From the NCBI GenBank assembly GCA_012727635.1, contig JAAYGQ010000151.1, forward strand, positions 1-41,168: a stretch of 41,168 bases of DNA, given 5' to 3'. Under the pieces are notes generated by a model. The model searched no databases. It was not told where the DNA came from and saw only the letters and a list, made by a program, of their open reading frames with translations. Made by a program: the position numbers and the translations under genes. Shown in pieces: positions 28,998-38,408 of the stretch; position 1 is the stretch's first letter; each line of letters begins with the position of its first letter. The stretch is from Tissierellia bacterium (GTDB lineage Bacteria; Bacillota; Clostridia; Peptostreptococcales; Acidaminobacteraceae).

Positions 28998-29774
28998 TTA
29001 TGGAAGATAACTCTCGAAGATCTGCCCATCGAAGTAGTTTTTCTTCTCCTGGGGGGATTCCAGCGTGTAGACAAAAGTCGTCGTACCCAGGCAGTGAAGA
29101 AACCAGGGAGCAAAGCCCCCTTTTTTTTCGTAGGCAATAAAATCTGGCCTGGTGATAAAGTTAAAGAGAAGAAAGGCCATGGCTTTTCTTATAAAGAAGC
29201 TTTTTTCCAGATCACCGGCGGAAAGTTGACCTCTCAAGACATCTCGTCTATGAAGACGATACCACAACAGTACCAGTGGATGAAAGCTCTCGATAAGATA
29301 GGGCCCTTTATAGTTATCCATAATCTCTTGGACGCGACGGGCTATATCAAAATGACTTTTCTCGGTTTTTATTTCTAGCAGAAGGGGAACCTTCCCATCT
29401 ATAATTCCAAGGACTTCCTCAAGAGTAGGAACGGTCTCTTCCCCTCGGAAAAGAGGATAATTAGCCAAACTATCATAGGCTAGCTCTTCAAGCTTTACCT
29501 CTACTCCAGCCGAGCGCTTTAGGTCTTCATCGTGGTGAATTACCAACTGGTCCTTACACGCTCTAACGTCCATCTCGATGCCATAGCCATGATCACGGGC
29601 CGCTTTAAAAGCGCTTTTTGTGTTTTCCGCTGAAAAATCCCCATGAAGGCCACGGTGGGCATAGGGCCAGGCTATAAACTCTTGAAGTTTTTTCCTGTTT
29701 CTCCATCTTGGTTTCATTAGATAAAATAATAATGCACCAGCACCTAAAATAAAGTAGCCTGCTTTCTTTCTCAT
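28998..29774 (-). CDS. Glycerophosphodiester phosphodiesterase family protein, membrane-anchored
   Basis: N-terminal TM GYFILGAGALLFYLM; AHRGLHGDFSAENTKSAFKAARDHGYGIEMDVRACKDQLVIHHDEDLKRSAG. Confidence 0.93.
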   Translation of the reverse strand: MRKKAGYFILGAGALLFYLMKPRWRNRKKLQEFIAWPYAHRGLHGDFSAENTKSAFKAARDHGYGIEMDVRACKDQLVIHHDEDLKRSAGVEVKLEELAYDSLANYPLFRGEETVPTLEEVLGIIDGKVPLLLEIKTEKSHFDIARRVQEIMDNYKGPYLIESFHPLVLLWYRLHRRDVLRGQLSAGDLEKSFFIRKAMAFLLFNFITRPDFIAYEKKGGFAPWFLHCLGTTTFVYTLESPQEKKNYFDGQIFESYLP

Positions 29775-30940
29775 CTCTTTAGACTTTTCTTGTAGATTTC
29801 TAATATATCCTCTTCATCAAGTTTTGCAAAGCCCATAATGGGTGCGCCTCTTTGAAGTAAGATTTTTTTTGCCATTGTTGCTAAATCCTCTTCTCCAATA
29901 CCCACTTCTTCTAGGGACATTGGAAGGCCAAGTTCACATTCGAAGAAATCTTCCAGGGCCTCTATGGCCTTTAAGGCGTCCCTGTGCTCATTGCCACTGT
30001 CGGGAAGATCAAATACATTGTAACCAAACTGAGCGATTTTCGCCTTTGTTTGCTCCGAAAGAACGTGGCGTAGAAAAGGTCCTGTAAGAATGGCTAGACC
30101 CACACCATGGGTAAGATCATAAAAGGCGCTGAGTTCATGTTCCAGGGCATGCACACTCCATGGAAGAGCCTTACCTGCACTAAGCAGGCCATTTATCGCC
30201 CAGGATCCTGCCCACATAAGATTGGCTCGGGCTGAGTAGTCTTTGGGATCTTCTAGTGCTATAGGCCCATAGTGAATGCAGGTTTTCATCAGACCTTCGG
30301 CGAAGCGATCGGCCAAATAATTTTCCTCACCCAGACTAAAGTAATTTTCCATAGCGTGGCTCATAATATCCGCCACTCCCGCAGCAGTCATTTTCCTGGA
30401 AACAGAAAAGGTATAACGGGGATTGAGTAGAGAAAACTTTGGTAACACATTGGGCGATGACCACCCGAATTTTTCTTTGGTCTCCATGTTGCTAATCACA
30501 GAAATGGCATCCATCTCAGAACCCGTAGCTGCCAGGGTAAGGATTGTCCCTAGAGGCAGTGCCTCTTCCACACTGCATGTTCCCAATACAATATTCCAAG
30601 GATCATCTTCACATCGGGCTCCAGCAGCGATGGCTTTGGCTGCATCAATAACAGAACCCCCGCCTAAAGCAAGTATAAGATCTACTTTTTCTTTTTTTGC
30701 CAGAGCGATACCCTCTCTTACCGAGTCAATGCGAGGATTTGGTTCGATACCTGGGAACTCTACAATTTCAAGACCTTTTAGAGCCTCCAAAACCTCATCA
30801 TAAATACCCGCTCTTTTTACTGATTCGCCCCCATAAACTAGAAGCAGTCTTTTACCGTAGCTAGAACATTCTTTTGCTAATTGATCGGTTTTTTCTCCAA
30901 AAAGAATCTTGGTACTAATATGAAAAATAAAATCTTGCAT
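29771..30940 (-). CDS. Iron-containing alcohol dehydrogenase (butanol dehydrogenase-like)
   Basis: ILALGGGSVIDAAKAIAAGA, DIMSHAMENYFS, PWSVHALEHELSAFYDLTHGVGLAILTG. Start taken as ATG 30940 (MQDFIFHISTKILFG), preceded by GAGGG; the track's 30988 start lies in an upstream hairpin. Confidence 0.9.
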   Translation of the reverse strand: MQDFIFHISTKILFGEKTDQLAKECSSYGKRLLLVYGGESVKRAGIYDEVLEALKGLEIVEFPGIEPNPRIDSVREGIALAKKEKVDLILALGGGSVIDAAKAIAAGARCEDDPWNIVLGTCSVEEALPLGTILTLAATGSEMDAISVISNMETKEKFGWSSPNVLPKFSLLNPRYTFSVSRKMTAAGVADIMSHAMENYFSLGEENYLADRFAEGLMKTCIHYGPIALEDPKDYSARANLMWAGSWAINGLLSAGKALPWSVHALEHELSAFYDLTHGVGLAILTGPFLRHVLSEQTKAKIAQFGYNVFDLPDSGNEHRDALKAIEALEDFFECELGLPMSLEEVGIGEEDLATMAKKILLQRGAPIMGFAKLDEEDILEIYKKSLKR

Positions 30941-31024
30941 ACTACCCTCACTTTCATGACCTTTATACCCAAAAACATTTGTTTTCATGGGTTATTTGCA
31001 CTTATTGTATAAATTTAAAATAAA

Positions 31025-31044
31025 AAGGCGCCCGGAGGCGCCTT
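31025..31044 (-). terminator. Intrinsic terminator of the PFOR gene
   Basis: AAGGCGCC-cgga-GGCGCCTT followed on the minus strand by TTTATTTT. Confidence 0.85.
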
Positions 31045-31050
31045 CATAGT

Positions 31051-34000
31051 TTAGTACTCCATATTTGCCATTCTGACATAGCTGTCGTAACGACCTTTAG
31101 CGGATTTTGCACTTAACTCGAATAGAGCTTCTGCTTCTTCGGGGAAAGTATTCTCTAAAACAGTGAAGCGACGTTCTGTTTTTAAGAATTCTATGAAATC
31201 TGCCGTTGGTGGTTTGGAATCAAGGATAAAGGGATTTTTACCTTCATCAGCAAGTCTTGGGTCAAACCTCCACAGATGCCAGTAGCCTGCTTCAACAGCT
31301 CTTTTTTCTTGCTTTTGTGTTGTTCCCATGCCGGTAGAAATACCATGGGCAATACAAGGAGCATAGGCAATGATCAGGGAGCTTCCTGGATAGGATTCTG
31401 CTTCTTTCATAACCTTAACAAAGTGACTGGGGTTACTTCCCATGGCTACCTGGGCAACATAGATATTACCGTAGGTTGTAGCAATCATACCCAAATCTTT
31501 TTTACCAACACGTTTACCTGAAGCGGCAAATTTTGCCACTGCGGCAATAGGTGTAGCCTTGGAAGCTTGTCCACCAGTATTTGAATATACTTCTGTATCA
31601 AGTACCAGAACATTGACATCTTCACCCTGGGCAAGAACGTGATCTAGGCCACCGTAACCAATGTCATAGGCCCAACCGTCTCCGCCGAAAATCCACATGC
31701 TCTTTTTAACAAGATAATCCTTCAATTCATCTAACTTGTTAAATAGTTCCTTTGTTTTCTCGTCGGTGATTTCGTCTTTACGTGCCAAATAGCCTTTTAG
31801 GGCTTCGGCTGACTCTTTACTTGCTTCGAAATTCTCACGATTTTCAATCCAGTTTTGTGCCGCTTCCTTCATACCTTCAGGAAGTTCTCTTTCAAGAAGT
31901 TCGCCAAGATAACGAGCGATTCGCTTAGAGGTAACTCCTATTGAGGTAACCATACCAAAGCCATACTCTGCATTGTCTTCAAAGAGTGAGTTGGCCCAGG
32001 CAGGACCTTGTCCTTCTTGATTGACGGTATATGGGTTTGAAGGAGCACTACCACCCCAGATAGAAGTACAGCCTGTAGCGTTGGCAACAACCATACGCTC
32101 ACCATAAAGCTGAGTTACAGCCTTAATATAAGGTGTTTCGCCGCAACCTGCACAAGCGCCACTAAACTGCATTAAAGGTGGTGCAAATTGGCTGCCTTTG
32201 AGATTGTCGCGATCCATGACTTTTTTCTCGCTAAGGCTCATTGCAAATTCCCAGTTGCCGTCTTGAAGTTCACTCTGGCTCTTCATATCTTTCATAACCA
32301 GGGCTTTGTTCTTAGCAGGGCAAACATCGGCGCAGTTTCCACAACCTGTACAGTCATAGGTAGAAACTTGAATCTTATACTGAAGTCCTTCTAATCCCTT
32401 GCCCATGGCTTTACGGGTGTTGAAGTTTTCCGGTGCATTGGCCATTTCCTCTTCGTTGACAAGGAAAGGACGAATGGCGGCATGGGGACAAGCAAAGGAG
32501 CACTGGTTGCACTGGATGCAGTTTTCAGCAATCCACTCGGGGCAATGAACAGCGATTCCACGCTTCTCATAGGCACTGGTGCCCGAAGGGAAAGTGCCAT
32601 CGGCATGGTCAACAAATATAGAAACAGGTAGTGTATCGCCTTTTTGAGCTGTCATAGGACGAAGAATGTCTCTAACAAAGGCTGGCTCATCGACTTCCTC
32701 TACCACTTCAAGTTCAGCTTGAGCCCAAGAGGCTGGAATATCAAATTTCTTCAGATTAGCAATAGCCTGATCTACAGCAGCGTAGTTCATATCAACGATA
32801 TTTTGTCCACCACGGCCATAGGCAGCTTCGATCTCTTCTTTAAGGAGTTTAACAGCCTGATCAATCGGCATAACCTTAGAGAGATAGAAGAATGCTGTTT
32901 GCATGATCATGTTAATACGTCCACCTAGACCAATTTCTTCTGCAATGCTTAAAGCATCGATATAGTAGAAATCAACGTTCTTTTCAGCCAAATAGCGCTT
33001 CATACTTCCGGGAAGATTTTCTTCAAGTTCCTTTGCGTCCCAAGTTGTATTAAGAACGAAGGTTCCACCTTCACGAAGTCCTTGGAGAAGGTCGTAATTA
33101 TAGACATAGGCGGGATTGTGGCATGCCACATAGTCTGCCTCATCTATGAGATAGGTACTTCTAATGGGGTTATTTCCAAAACGCAAATGGCTAACGGTAA
33201 TACCACCACTCTTTTTAGAGTCATAGGCAAAATAACCTTGGGCATACATATCGGTATTATCGCCTATAATTTTGATGGCAGATTGGTTCGCACCAACTGT
33301 ACCGTCGGAACCAAGACCCCAGAATTTACAGCGAATGGTATCGGCATCTTCTGCACGGATAAGTTCTTTAGGCTCCAGTGAAAGATTGGTGACATCATCA
33401 ACGATGGAAATTGTAAAGGAGTTTTTAGGTGTTTCGGCTTTAAGATTCTCAAAAACAGCACCCAAATGGGTAGGTGTGGTGTCTTTGCTGCCCAGACCAT
33501 AGCGCCCGCCTACTATAACAGGGCTGTTTTGCTGATCTTGGAAGGCCGAGCGTACATCTAGATAAAGAGGCTCGCCAGGTGATCCAGGTTCTTTTGTACG
33601 ATCAAGAACAGCAATTTTTTTAACGGTTTTAGGCACTGCTGCGAGAAACTTTTCCGTCATAAAAGGACGATATAAATGTACCTTTACAAGGCCGGTTTTT
33701 TCTCCTCTAGCATTTAAGTAATCAATGGTTTCTTCCATGGCCTGAGTAACAGATCCCATAGCCACTACAACATATTCGGCATCTTCAGCGCCATAATAGT
33801 TAAAGAGTCCGTAGCTGCGTCCTGTAATCTTTTTGATTTCTTCCATATAATCTTCAACAATACCAGGAATTCTTTCATAGTATAGGTTAGAAGCTTCTTT
33901 AGATTGGAAGAATATGTCGGGATTTTGAGCTGTTCCTCTTTGAAGAGGGGCTTCGGGTCGCAGAGCTTTATTTTTAAAGTTTTTGATAGCTTCCCAATCA

Positions 34001-34587
34001 ACCAGTCTCTTATATTCATTATAGTCAATGACTTCGACTTTTTGTATTTCGTGGGAAGTTCTAAAGCCATCAAAGAAATGCATAAAGGGCATACCGGCTT
34101 TAATGGCAGAAAGATGAGCCACACTGGCCAGATCCACAACTTCTTGCACACTGCCAGAAGCTAAAATTGCAAAGCCTGTTTGACGTGTTGCCATAACATC
34201 AGAGTGATCACCAAAGATGGACAGTGCATGTCCGGCAATGGCACGGGCAGTCACTTGGAAAACACCGGGAAGAAGCTCGCCGGCAATTTTGTACATATTG
34301 GGAATCATAAGTAGTAAACCTTGACTGGCGGTGAAGGTAGTAGTCAGCGATCCGGCTTGCAAAGAGCCATGAACAGCACCGGCAGCACCGGCTTCAGACT
34401 GCATTTCAACTACTTTTACCATTTCATCGAAAATGTTCTTTTTACCGTTAGCGGACCACTCATCAACAACTTCAGCCATATTCGATGATGGAGTGATCGG
34501 ATAGATTGCCGCAACCTCTGTAAAGGCATAGGCCACATGAGCCGCAGCGGTATTACCGTCTAGGGTCATCATTTGTAATTTACTCAT
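31051..34587 (-). CDS. nifJ: Pyruvate:ferredoxin (flavodoxin) oxidoreductase
   Basis: 1178 aa; TLDGNTAAAHVAYAFTEVAAIYPITPSSNMAEVVDEW, two 4Fe-4S motifs (CIQCNQCSFACP, CTGCGNCADVCP), TPP region GDGWAYDIGYGGLDHVLAQGEDVNVLVLDTEVYSNTGGQASKATP. Confidence 0.97.
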   Translation of the reverse strand: MSKLQMMTLDGNTAAAHVAYAFTEVAAIYPITPSSNMAEVVDEWSANGKKNIFDEMVKVVEMQSEAGAAGAVHGSLQAGSLTTTFTASQGLLLMIPNMYKIAGELLPGVFQVTARAIAGHALSIFGDHSDVMATRQTGFAILASGSVQEVVDLASVAHLSAIKAGMPFMHFFDGFRTSHEIQKVEVIDYNEYKRLVDWEAIKNFKNKALRPEAPLQRGTAQNPDIFFQSKEASNLYYERIPGIVEDYMEEIKKITGRSYGLFNYYGAEDAEYVVVAMGSVTQAMEETIDYLNARGEKTGLVKVHLYRPFMTEKFLAAVPKTVKKIAVLDRTKEPGSPGEPLYLDVRSAFQDQQNSPVIVGGRYGLGSKDTTPTHLGAVFENLKAETPKNSFTISIVDDVTNLSLEPKELIRAEDADTIRCKFWGLGSDGTVGANQSAIKIIGDNTDMYAQGYFAYDSKKSGGITVSHLRFGNNPIRSTYLIDEADYVACHNPAYVYNYDLLQGLREGGTFVLNTTWDAKELEENLPGSMKRYLAEKNVDFYYIDALSIAEEIGLGGRINMIMQTAFFYLSKVMPIDQAVKLLKEEIEAAYGRGGQNIVDMNYAAVDQAIANLKKFDIPASWAQAELEVVEEVDEPAFVRDILRPMTAQKGDTLPVSIFVDHADGTFPSGTSAYEKRGIAVHCPEWIAENCIQCNQCSFACPHAAIRPFLVNEEEMANAPENFNTRKAMGKGLEGLQYKIQVSTYDCTGCGNCADVCPAKNKALVMKDMKSQSELQDGNWEFAMSLSEKKVMDRDNLKGSQFAPPLMQFSGACAGCGETPYIKAVTQLYGERMVVANATGCTSIWGGSAPSNPYTVNQEGQGPAWANSLFEDNAEYGFGMVTSIGVTSKRIARYLGELLERELPEGMKEAAQNWIENRENFEASKESAEALKGYLARKDEITDEKTKELFNKLDELKDYLVKKSMWIFGGDGWAYDIGYGGLDHVLAQGEDVNVLVLDTEVYSNTGGQASKATPIAAVAKFAASGKRVGKKDLGMIATTYGNIYVAQVAMGSNPSHFVKVMKEAESYPGSSLIIAYAPCIAHGISTGMGTTQKQEKRAVEAGYWHLWRFDPRLADEGKNPFILDSKPPTADFIEFLKTERRFTVLENTFPEEAEALFELSAKSAKGRYDSYVRMANMEY

Positions 34588-34622
34588 AAATCCTCCTATT
34601 TTTTACGTTTGCATATACCAAC

Positions 34623-34651
34623 ATTATAAACCAGCCATCTGAAGGGGTCAA
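34623..34651 (-). promoter_or_regulatory. Predicted sigma-A promoter of the PFOR gene
   Basis: Minus strand TTGACC - 17 nt - TATAAT. Confidence 0.75.
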
Positions 34652-34796
34652 CCGTTGTAAATCTAGACCTAGAAGGTCATAAAACAAGTTTCAAATACTT
34701 GTGTATCATTGAATTAACAAATGGGCAGGAAAACCCCTTTTTATCAAATTAGAAAAGCCTATAAATATTATTCGCCCTGGAGTTGGTGTAGAAGTG

Positions 34797-36011
34797 CTAG
34801 TTTAAGTCGATTTTGAAATATACTTTTTTTCCTCGTCGAAGAAGAGCAAAGCCTTTTTCGAAATCACCTTTCTCGCAAAGCCTTTTTGAATCATCAAGGA
34901 GTTCTTCGTTGAGTCTTAGTCCCTTTTGATCAATTAAACGTCTTCCCTCCCCCTTGCTCTTAATAAAGCCTAGCTCTAGGAGAATGTCGAGCCATTCCTG
35001 TCCAAAGAATTCTTCCTTTAGAATGGATGAAGGCACGTCATCTAAATTTCCTGCTCCGGAAAAAAGAGCTTTACTGGCCTCTATAGCACCTTCTGCTTCT
35101 TCTTTTCCATGAACCAGTTGGGTTAGTTCATAGGCCAATATTTCCTTGGCAATATTAATATTATTTTCAGGCAACATAAGTTCTTTAATTTTCTCCAAGC
35201 TAAGAAAGGTATAGCGCATCAGTAGAGTCTCCACCGAAGCATCCTCTACATTTCTCCAGTATTGGAAAAATTCATAGGGACTGGTCTTTTCACTGTCAAG
35301 CCAAAGAGCCCCCTTTTGCGTCTTGCCCATTTTGACTCCGGCGGAAGTAGTAATAAGATTAAAGGTAAGTCCATAACAGTCGGCATTTTCAATTCGTTTA
35401 ATGAGATCAATCCCTCCAATAATATTGCTCCACTGATCACTACCCCCCATCTGTAGACGACAGCCCGTCGTCCTATAGAGATGAAGAAAATCGTAGGCCT
35501 GAAGGGGCATATAGCTAAATTCAAAATATGTTAAGCCCTGCTCCAGCCTTGTTTGGTAGGAATCCATCTTAATCATACGGTTAATGCTAAAATAAGGACC
35601 ATAATCCCTTAAAAAGTCGATATACTTTAAATCTACAAGCCAATCGGCATTATTAAGCATTAATGCCTTTCCTTCATCAAAATCAATGAATCGACTGACC
35701 TGATCTTTAATTTTCATAGCATTATTTTCTATGTCTTCTCTTGTGAGAATTTTGCGCATATCATCCCTGCCGGTAGGATCCCCAATTAATGTAGTCCCAC
35801 CACCTAAAAGTAGAATGGGACGATGTCCTGCCTCCTGCATGCGCTTCATCACAACAAGGGTTAAAAAGTGGCCGGCATGGAGACTATCGGCAGTGGCATC
35901 TATGCCAATATAAAAGGTCACTTTTTCCTTTTGAAAAAGTTCTCTTAGTTCTTGTTCATGGGTACACTGGGAAATATAGCCCCGTTCTAGTAATTCATCG
36001 TAAATATTCAT
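34797..36011 (-). CDS. tyrS: Tyrosyl-tRNA synthetase
   Basis: FYIGIDATADSLHAGHFLTLVVMKRMQEAGHRPILLLGGGTTLIGDPTGR, QMGGSDQWSNIIGGIDLI, KMGKTQKGALWLD, C-terminal S4 domain. Confidence 0.97.
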   Translation of the reverse strand: MNIYDELLERGYISQCTHEQELRELFQKEKVTFYIGIDATADSLHAGHFLTLVVMKRMQEAGHRPILLLGGGTTLIGDPTGRDDMRKILTREDIENNAMKIKDQVSRFIDFDEGKALMLNNADWLVDLKYIDFLRDYGPYFSINRMIKMDSYQTRLEQGLTYFEFSYMPLQAYDFLHLYRTTGCRLQMGGSDQWSNIIGGIDLIKRIENADCYGLTFNLITTSAGVKMGKTQKGALWLDSEKTSPYEFFQYWRNVEDASVETLLMRYTFLSLEKIKELMLPENNINIAKEILAYELTQLVHGKEEAEGAIEASKALFSGAGNLDDVPSSILKEEFFGQEWLDILLELGFIKSKGEGRRLIDQKGLRLNEELLDDSKRLCEKGDFEKGFALLRRGKKVYFKIDLN

Positions 36012-36185
36012 ATTGCCTCCTCATATAATTGTAGCTTACCAACCTTAGAATGCTTCGTCAATCACTGAAGCCAGATAAATACACTTCTTTTACAAAGTAT
36101 GTTATTAAATTGTGTATTTGGTTTAAAACCCTCCTGCTATGGGTAGAATTAAATCGTATAGTAAATCTAAGAAAAGGAGCATTTC

Positions 36186-36623
36186 ATGAACTGGTTATTA
36201 CAAAATCCTATGTACTTCTGGTTGGTTTTAGGGGGCATTTTATTAATAGTAGAAGGTGTTACCTATGCCTTGGTCACCATTTGGTTTGTCGGAGGCGCAC
36301 TGGTAGCTCTTCTTTTGGCATTTCTGGGAGTGAGTTTTATTTTCCAATTTGCTGCATTTATTCTTGTTTCCCTAGTGCTGCTCCTTGTCACTAGACCACT
36401 TATCAAAAGGAAACCCGGAGCAATAACCCGGACCAATGTTGATGCGGCCCTAGGTAAAACCGGAATTGTAACGAAGGAAATTACCGAACACTTCCCAGGA
36501 CAAGGTAAGGTCGACGGACAAATTTGGACCATCGTTACCCCGGAAGGTCAAAGGCTAGATGTCGACAAAGAATTTGTTGTACTCTCAGTAGATGGCGTAA
36601 AACTTATCGTTAAACCCTTATAG
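36186..36623 (+). CDS. NfeD family protein
   Basis: 145 aa: hydrophobic N-terminus, then GKTGIVTKEITEHFPGQGKVDGQIWTIVTPEGQRLDVDKEFVVLSVDGVKLIVKPL (NfeD C-terminal OB fold). Confidence 0.88.
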   Translation: MNWLLQNPMYFWLVLGGILLIVEGVTYALVTIWFVGGALVALLLAFLGVSFIFQFAAFILVSLVLLLVTRPLIKRKPGAITRTNVDAALGKTGIVTKEITEHFPGQGKVDGQIWTIVTPEGQRLDVDKEFVVLSVDGVKLIVKPL

Positions 36624-36631
36624 GAGGAATC

Positions 36632-37522
36632 ATGCCCCAAATCATCGCACTGGCCATTTTAAGTATTATTGTTCTTTACATTATCGTTAGCAATATTCGA
36701 GTTATCCCACAATCTCAATCCTATGTTATAGAAAGACTGGGAGCCTACAGTGAAAGTTGGGGAACCGGGCTTCACATAAAGATTCCCTTTGTAGATCGGA
36801 TTGCCTCCCGTGTTTCCTTAAAAGAGCGAGTTGTCGATTTTGCTCCTCAACCAGTTATTACTAAAGATAATGTTACCATGATGATTGATACTGTCGTCTA
36901 TTATCAGATAACCGATCCAAAGCTTTATACCTACGGTGTTGAGAATCCTCTCAGTGCTATAGAAAACTTAACAGCCACAACCCTAAGGAATATCATTGGT
37001 GATTTAGAGCTCGATGAGTCTCTTACCAGCCGAGATCTTATCAACACCCAAATGCGCAGTATCCTCGATGAAGCCACGGACCCCTGGGGAATTAAAGTGA
37101 ATCGTGTTGAACTTAAAAACATTCTTCCCCCCAAGGATATCCAAGAAGCAATGGAAAAACAAATGCGTGCCGAACGTGAAAGACGTGAGTCTATTCTCCG
37201 TGCGGAAGGACAAAAACGCTCCTCTATCCTTATCGCTGAAGGTGAGAAGATTTCTCGTATCCTTGAAGCCGAAGCCTACCGAGACGCTCGTATTAAAAAG
37301 GCCGAAGGGGACTCCCAGGCCATCGTTATGGTACAAAGTGCCTATGCCAATGGTCTTGAAATTCTTCTTTCAAAGGTTCCTTCCGATGTGTTTATTCCAT
37401 TAAAAGGCCTTGAAGCTTTAGAAAAAATTGCAGATACTCCATCAACAAAACTTATTATTCCATCGGATCTCCAGTCTCTGGCCGGCCTAGCTGCCAGTGC
37501 CGCTGAGATTCTTAAAAAGTAA
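36632..37522 (+). CDS. SPFH/stomatin/prohibitin family protein (QmcA-like)
   Basis: VIPQSQSYVIERLGAYSESWGTGLHIKIPFVDRIASRVSLKERVVDFAPQPVITKDNVTMMIDTVVYYQITDPKLYTYGVENP...MRAERERRESILRAEGQKRSSILIAEGEK. Confidence 0.94.
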   Translation: MPQIIALAILSIIVLYIIVSNIRVIPQSQSYVIERLGAYSESWGTGLHIKIPFVDRIASRVSLKERVVDFAPQPVITKDNVTMMIDTVVYYQITDPKLYTYGVENPLSAIENLTATTLRNIIGDLELDESLTSRDLINTQMRSILDEATDPWGIKVNRVELKNILPPKDIQEAMEKQMRAERERRESILRAEGQKRSSILIAEGEKISRILEAEAYRDARIKKAEGDSQAIVMVQSAYANGLEILLSKVPSDVFIPLKGLEALEKIADTPSTKLIIPSDLQSLAGLAASAAEILKK

Positions 37523-37526
37523 AATT

Positions 37527-37551
37527 AGCCCGTCCTTGGACGGGCTTTTTC
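37527..37551 (+). terminator. Intrinsic terminator of the nfeD-SPFH operon
   Basis: AGCCCGTCC-tt-GGACGGGCTTTTT. Confidence 0.85.
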
Positions 37552-37558
37552 TTTAAAA

Positions 37559-37588
37559 AAGCCCCCACTCATTTAAGAGTAGGGGCTT
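37559..37588 (-). terminator. Intrinsic terminator downstream of the M55 aminopeptidase gene
   Basis: AAGCCCCcACTC-atttaa-GAGTaGGGGCTT, T-tract on the minus strand. Confidence 0.8.
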
Positions 37589-37597
37589 TATGTTTCT

Positions 37598-38392
37598 TTA
37601 CACGATAAACATCTTTGTCGTCATAACTTCCATTATGTCTTTACCTTCAAAGACTACTTCATAGGGGCTCACCTTGCGTACACCGGGATAAAAAGAAGCG
37701 CGGTGGGCTATGGCGTGGTCTCTAAACTGAAAACTCACATGATAGTACTGAGGTTCTTCTTGAAGGAGTTCTTCTTTTTTCTTCAATCCTTCAGTAACTC
37801 CTTTATAGATCAGCTCAAGAGCATCTTCAGGATGAATATCGAAGGTTGCATTACCTTCTCCCTTTTTTACCGCTAGGGTTTCAATGCCGGGCACTACATC
37901 CTGGGCTTCTTTACAGATCACCTCGTCGCCACTGAGAAAAACGCAGGGCACCTTATAATGATTGGCAATCTGGCGATTGAAGCTCAGCTCCGACGCGATT
38001 TTTCCATTGATACTGCAGCTGTAAACCCTTGAACGAGAAAAGCTATGGGCTAAAGGATTGCCGTCTTTTCCGCCGGGGGCATGATAGCCGATAAAAATAA
38101 CGGCGTCAAAACTTTCATCTAGGCCTGCCATCATTGACAGGGGAGTAGATGTCCAGCCCCTGAGGATATTCACACCCCTAGGAAGCTCATCCAGGAGTAT
38201 ATTTCTAGCCGAATCGTGAGCGTCCTTTATAAGCACCTCATAACCAAGATCCAGGGCTGCCCTAGCTGCGGCAGAGACTTCCCTAGTCATCTGCTGTGCT
38301 GCCCTAATATGATCATCATGGCCTAGTTCCGTCTCATCCCAGGAAGATACTCCGGTAATGCCTTCAATGTCTGCAGAGATAAATACTTTCAC
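37598..38392 (-). CDS. M55 family D-aminopeptidase (DppA-like)
   Basis: MKVFISADIEGITGVSSWDETELGHDDHIRAAQQMTREV...DAHDSARNI...VIFIGYHAPGG...LAHSFSRSRVYSCSINGKIASE. Confidence 0.92.
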   Translation of the reverse strand: MKVFISADIEGITGVSSWDETELGHDDHIRAAQQMTREVSAAARAALDLGYEVLIKDAHDSARNILLDELPRGVNILRGWTSTPLSMMAGLDESFDAVIFIGYHAPGGKDGNPLAHSFSRSRVYSCSINGKIASELSFNRQIANHYKVPCVFLSGDEVICKEAQDVVPGIETLAVKKGEGNATFDIHPEDALELIYKGVTEGLKKKEELLQEEPQYYHVSFQFRDHAIAHRASFYPGVRKVSPYEVVFEGKDIMEVMTTKMFIV

Positions 38393-38408
38393 GTTTTGCT
38401 CCTTTTGG

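Noticed and set aside
30423-30803. 126-aa plus-strand ORF
   Set aside because: Antisense to the alcohol dehydrogenase; no family features.
33765-34151. 128-aa minus-strand ORF
   Set aside because: Alternative frame inside the intact PFOR gene, no SD.
36012-36185. Possible tyrosine T-box leader upstream of tyrS
   Set aside because: Shared divergent gap is only 174 nt and I found no T-box core (AGGGTGGNACCGCG-like) or terminator.
36050-36394. 114-aa plus-strand ORF
   Set aside because: Out-of-frame with NfeD, which has the SD and family motifs.
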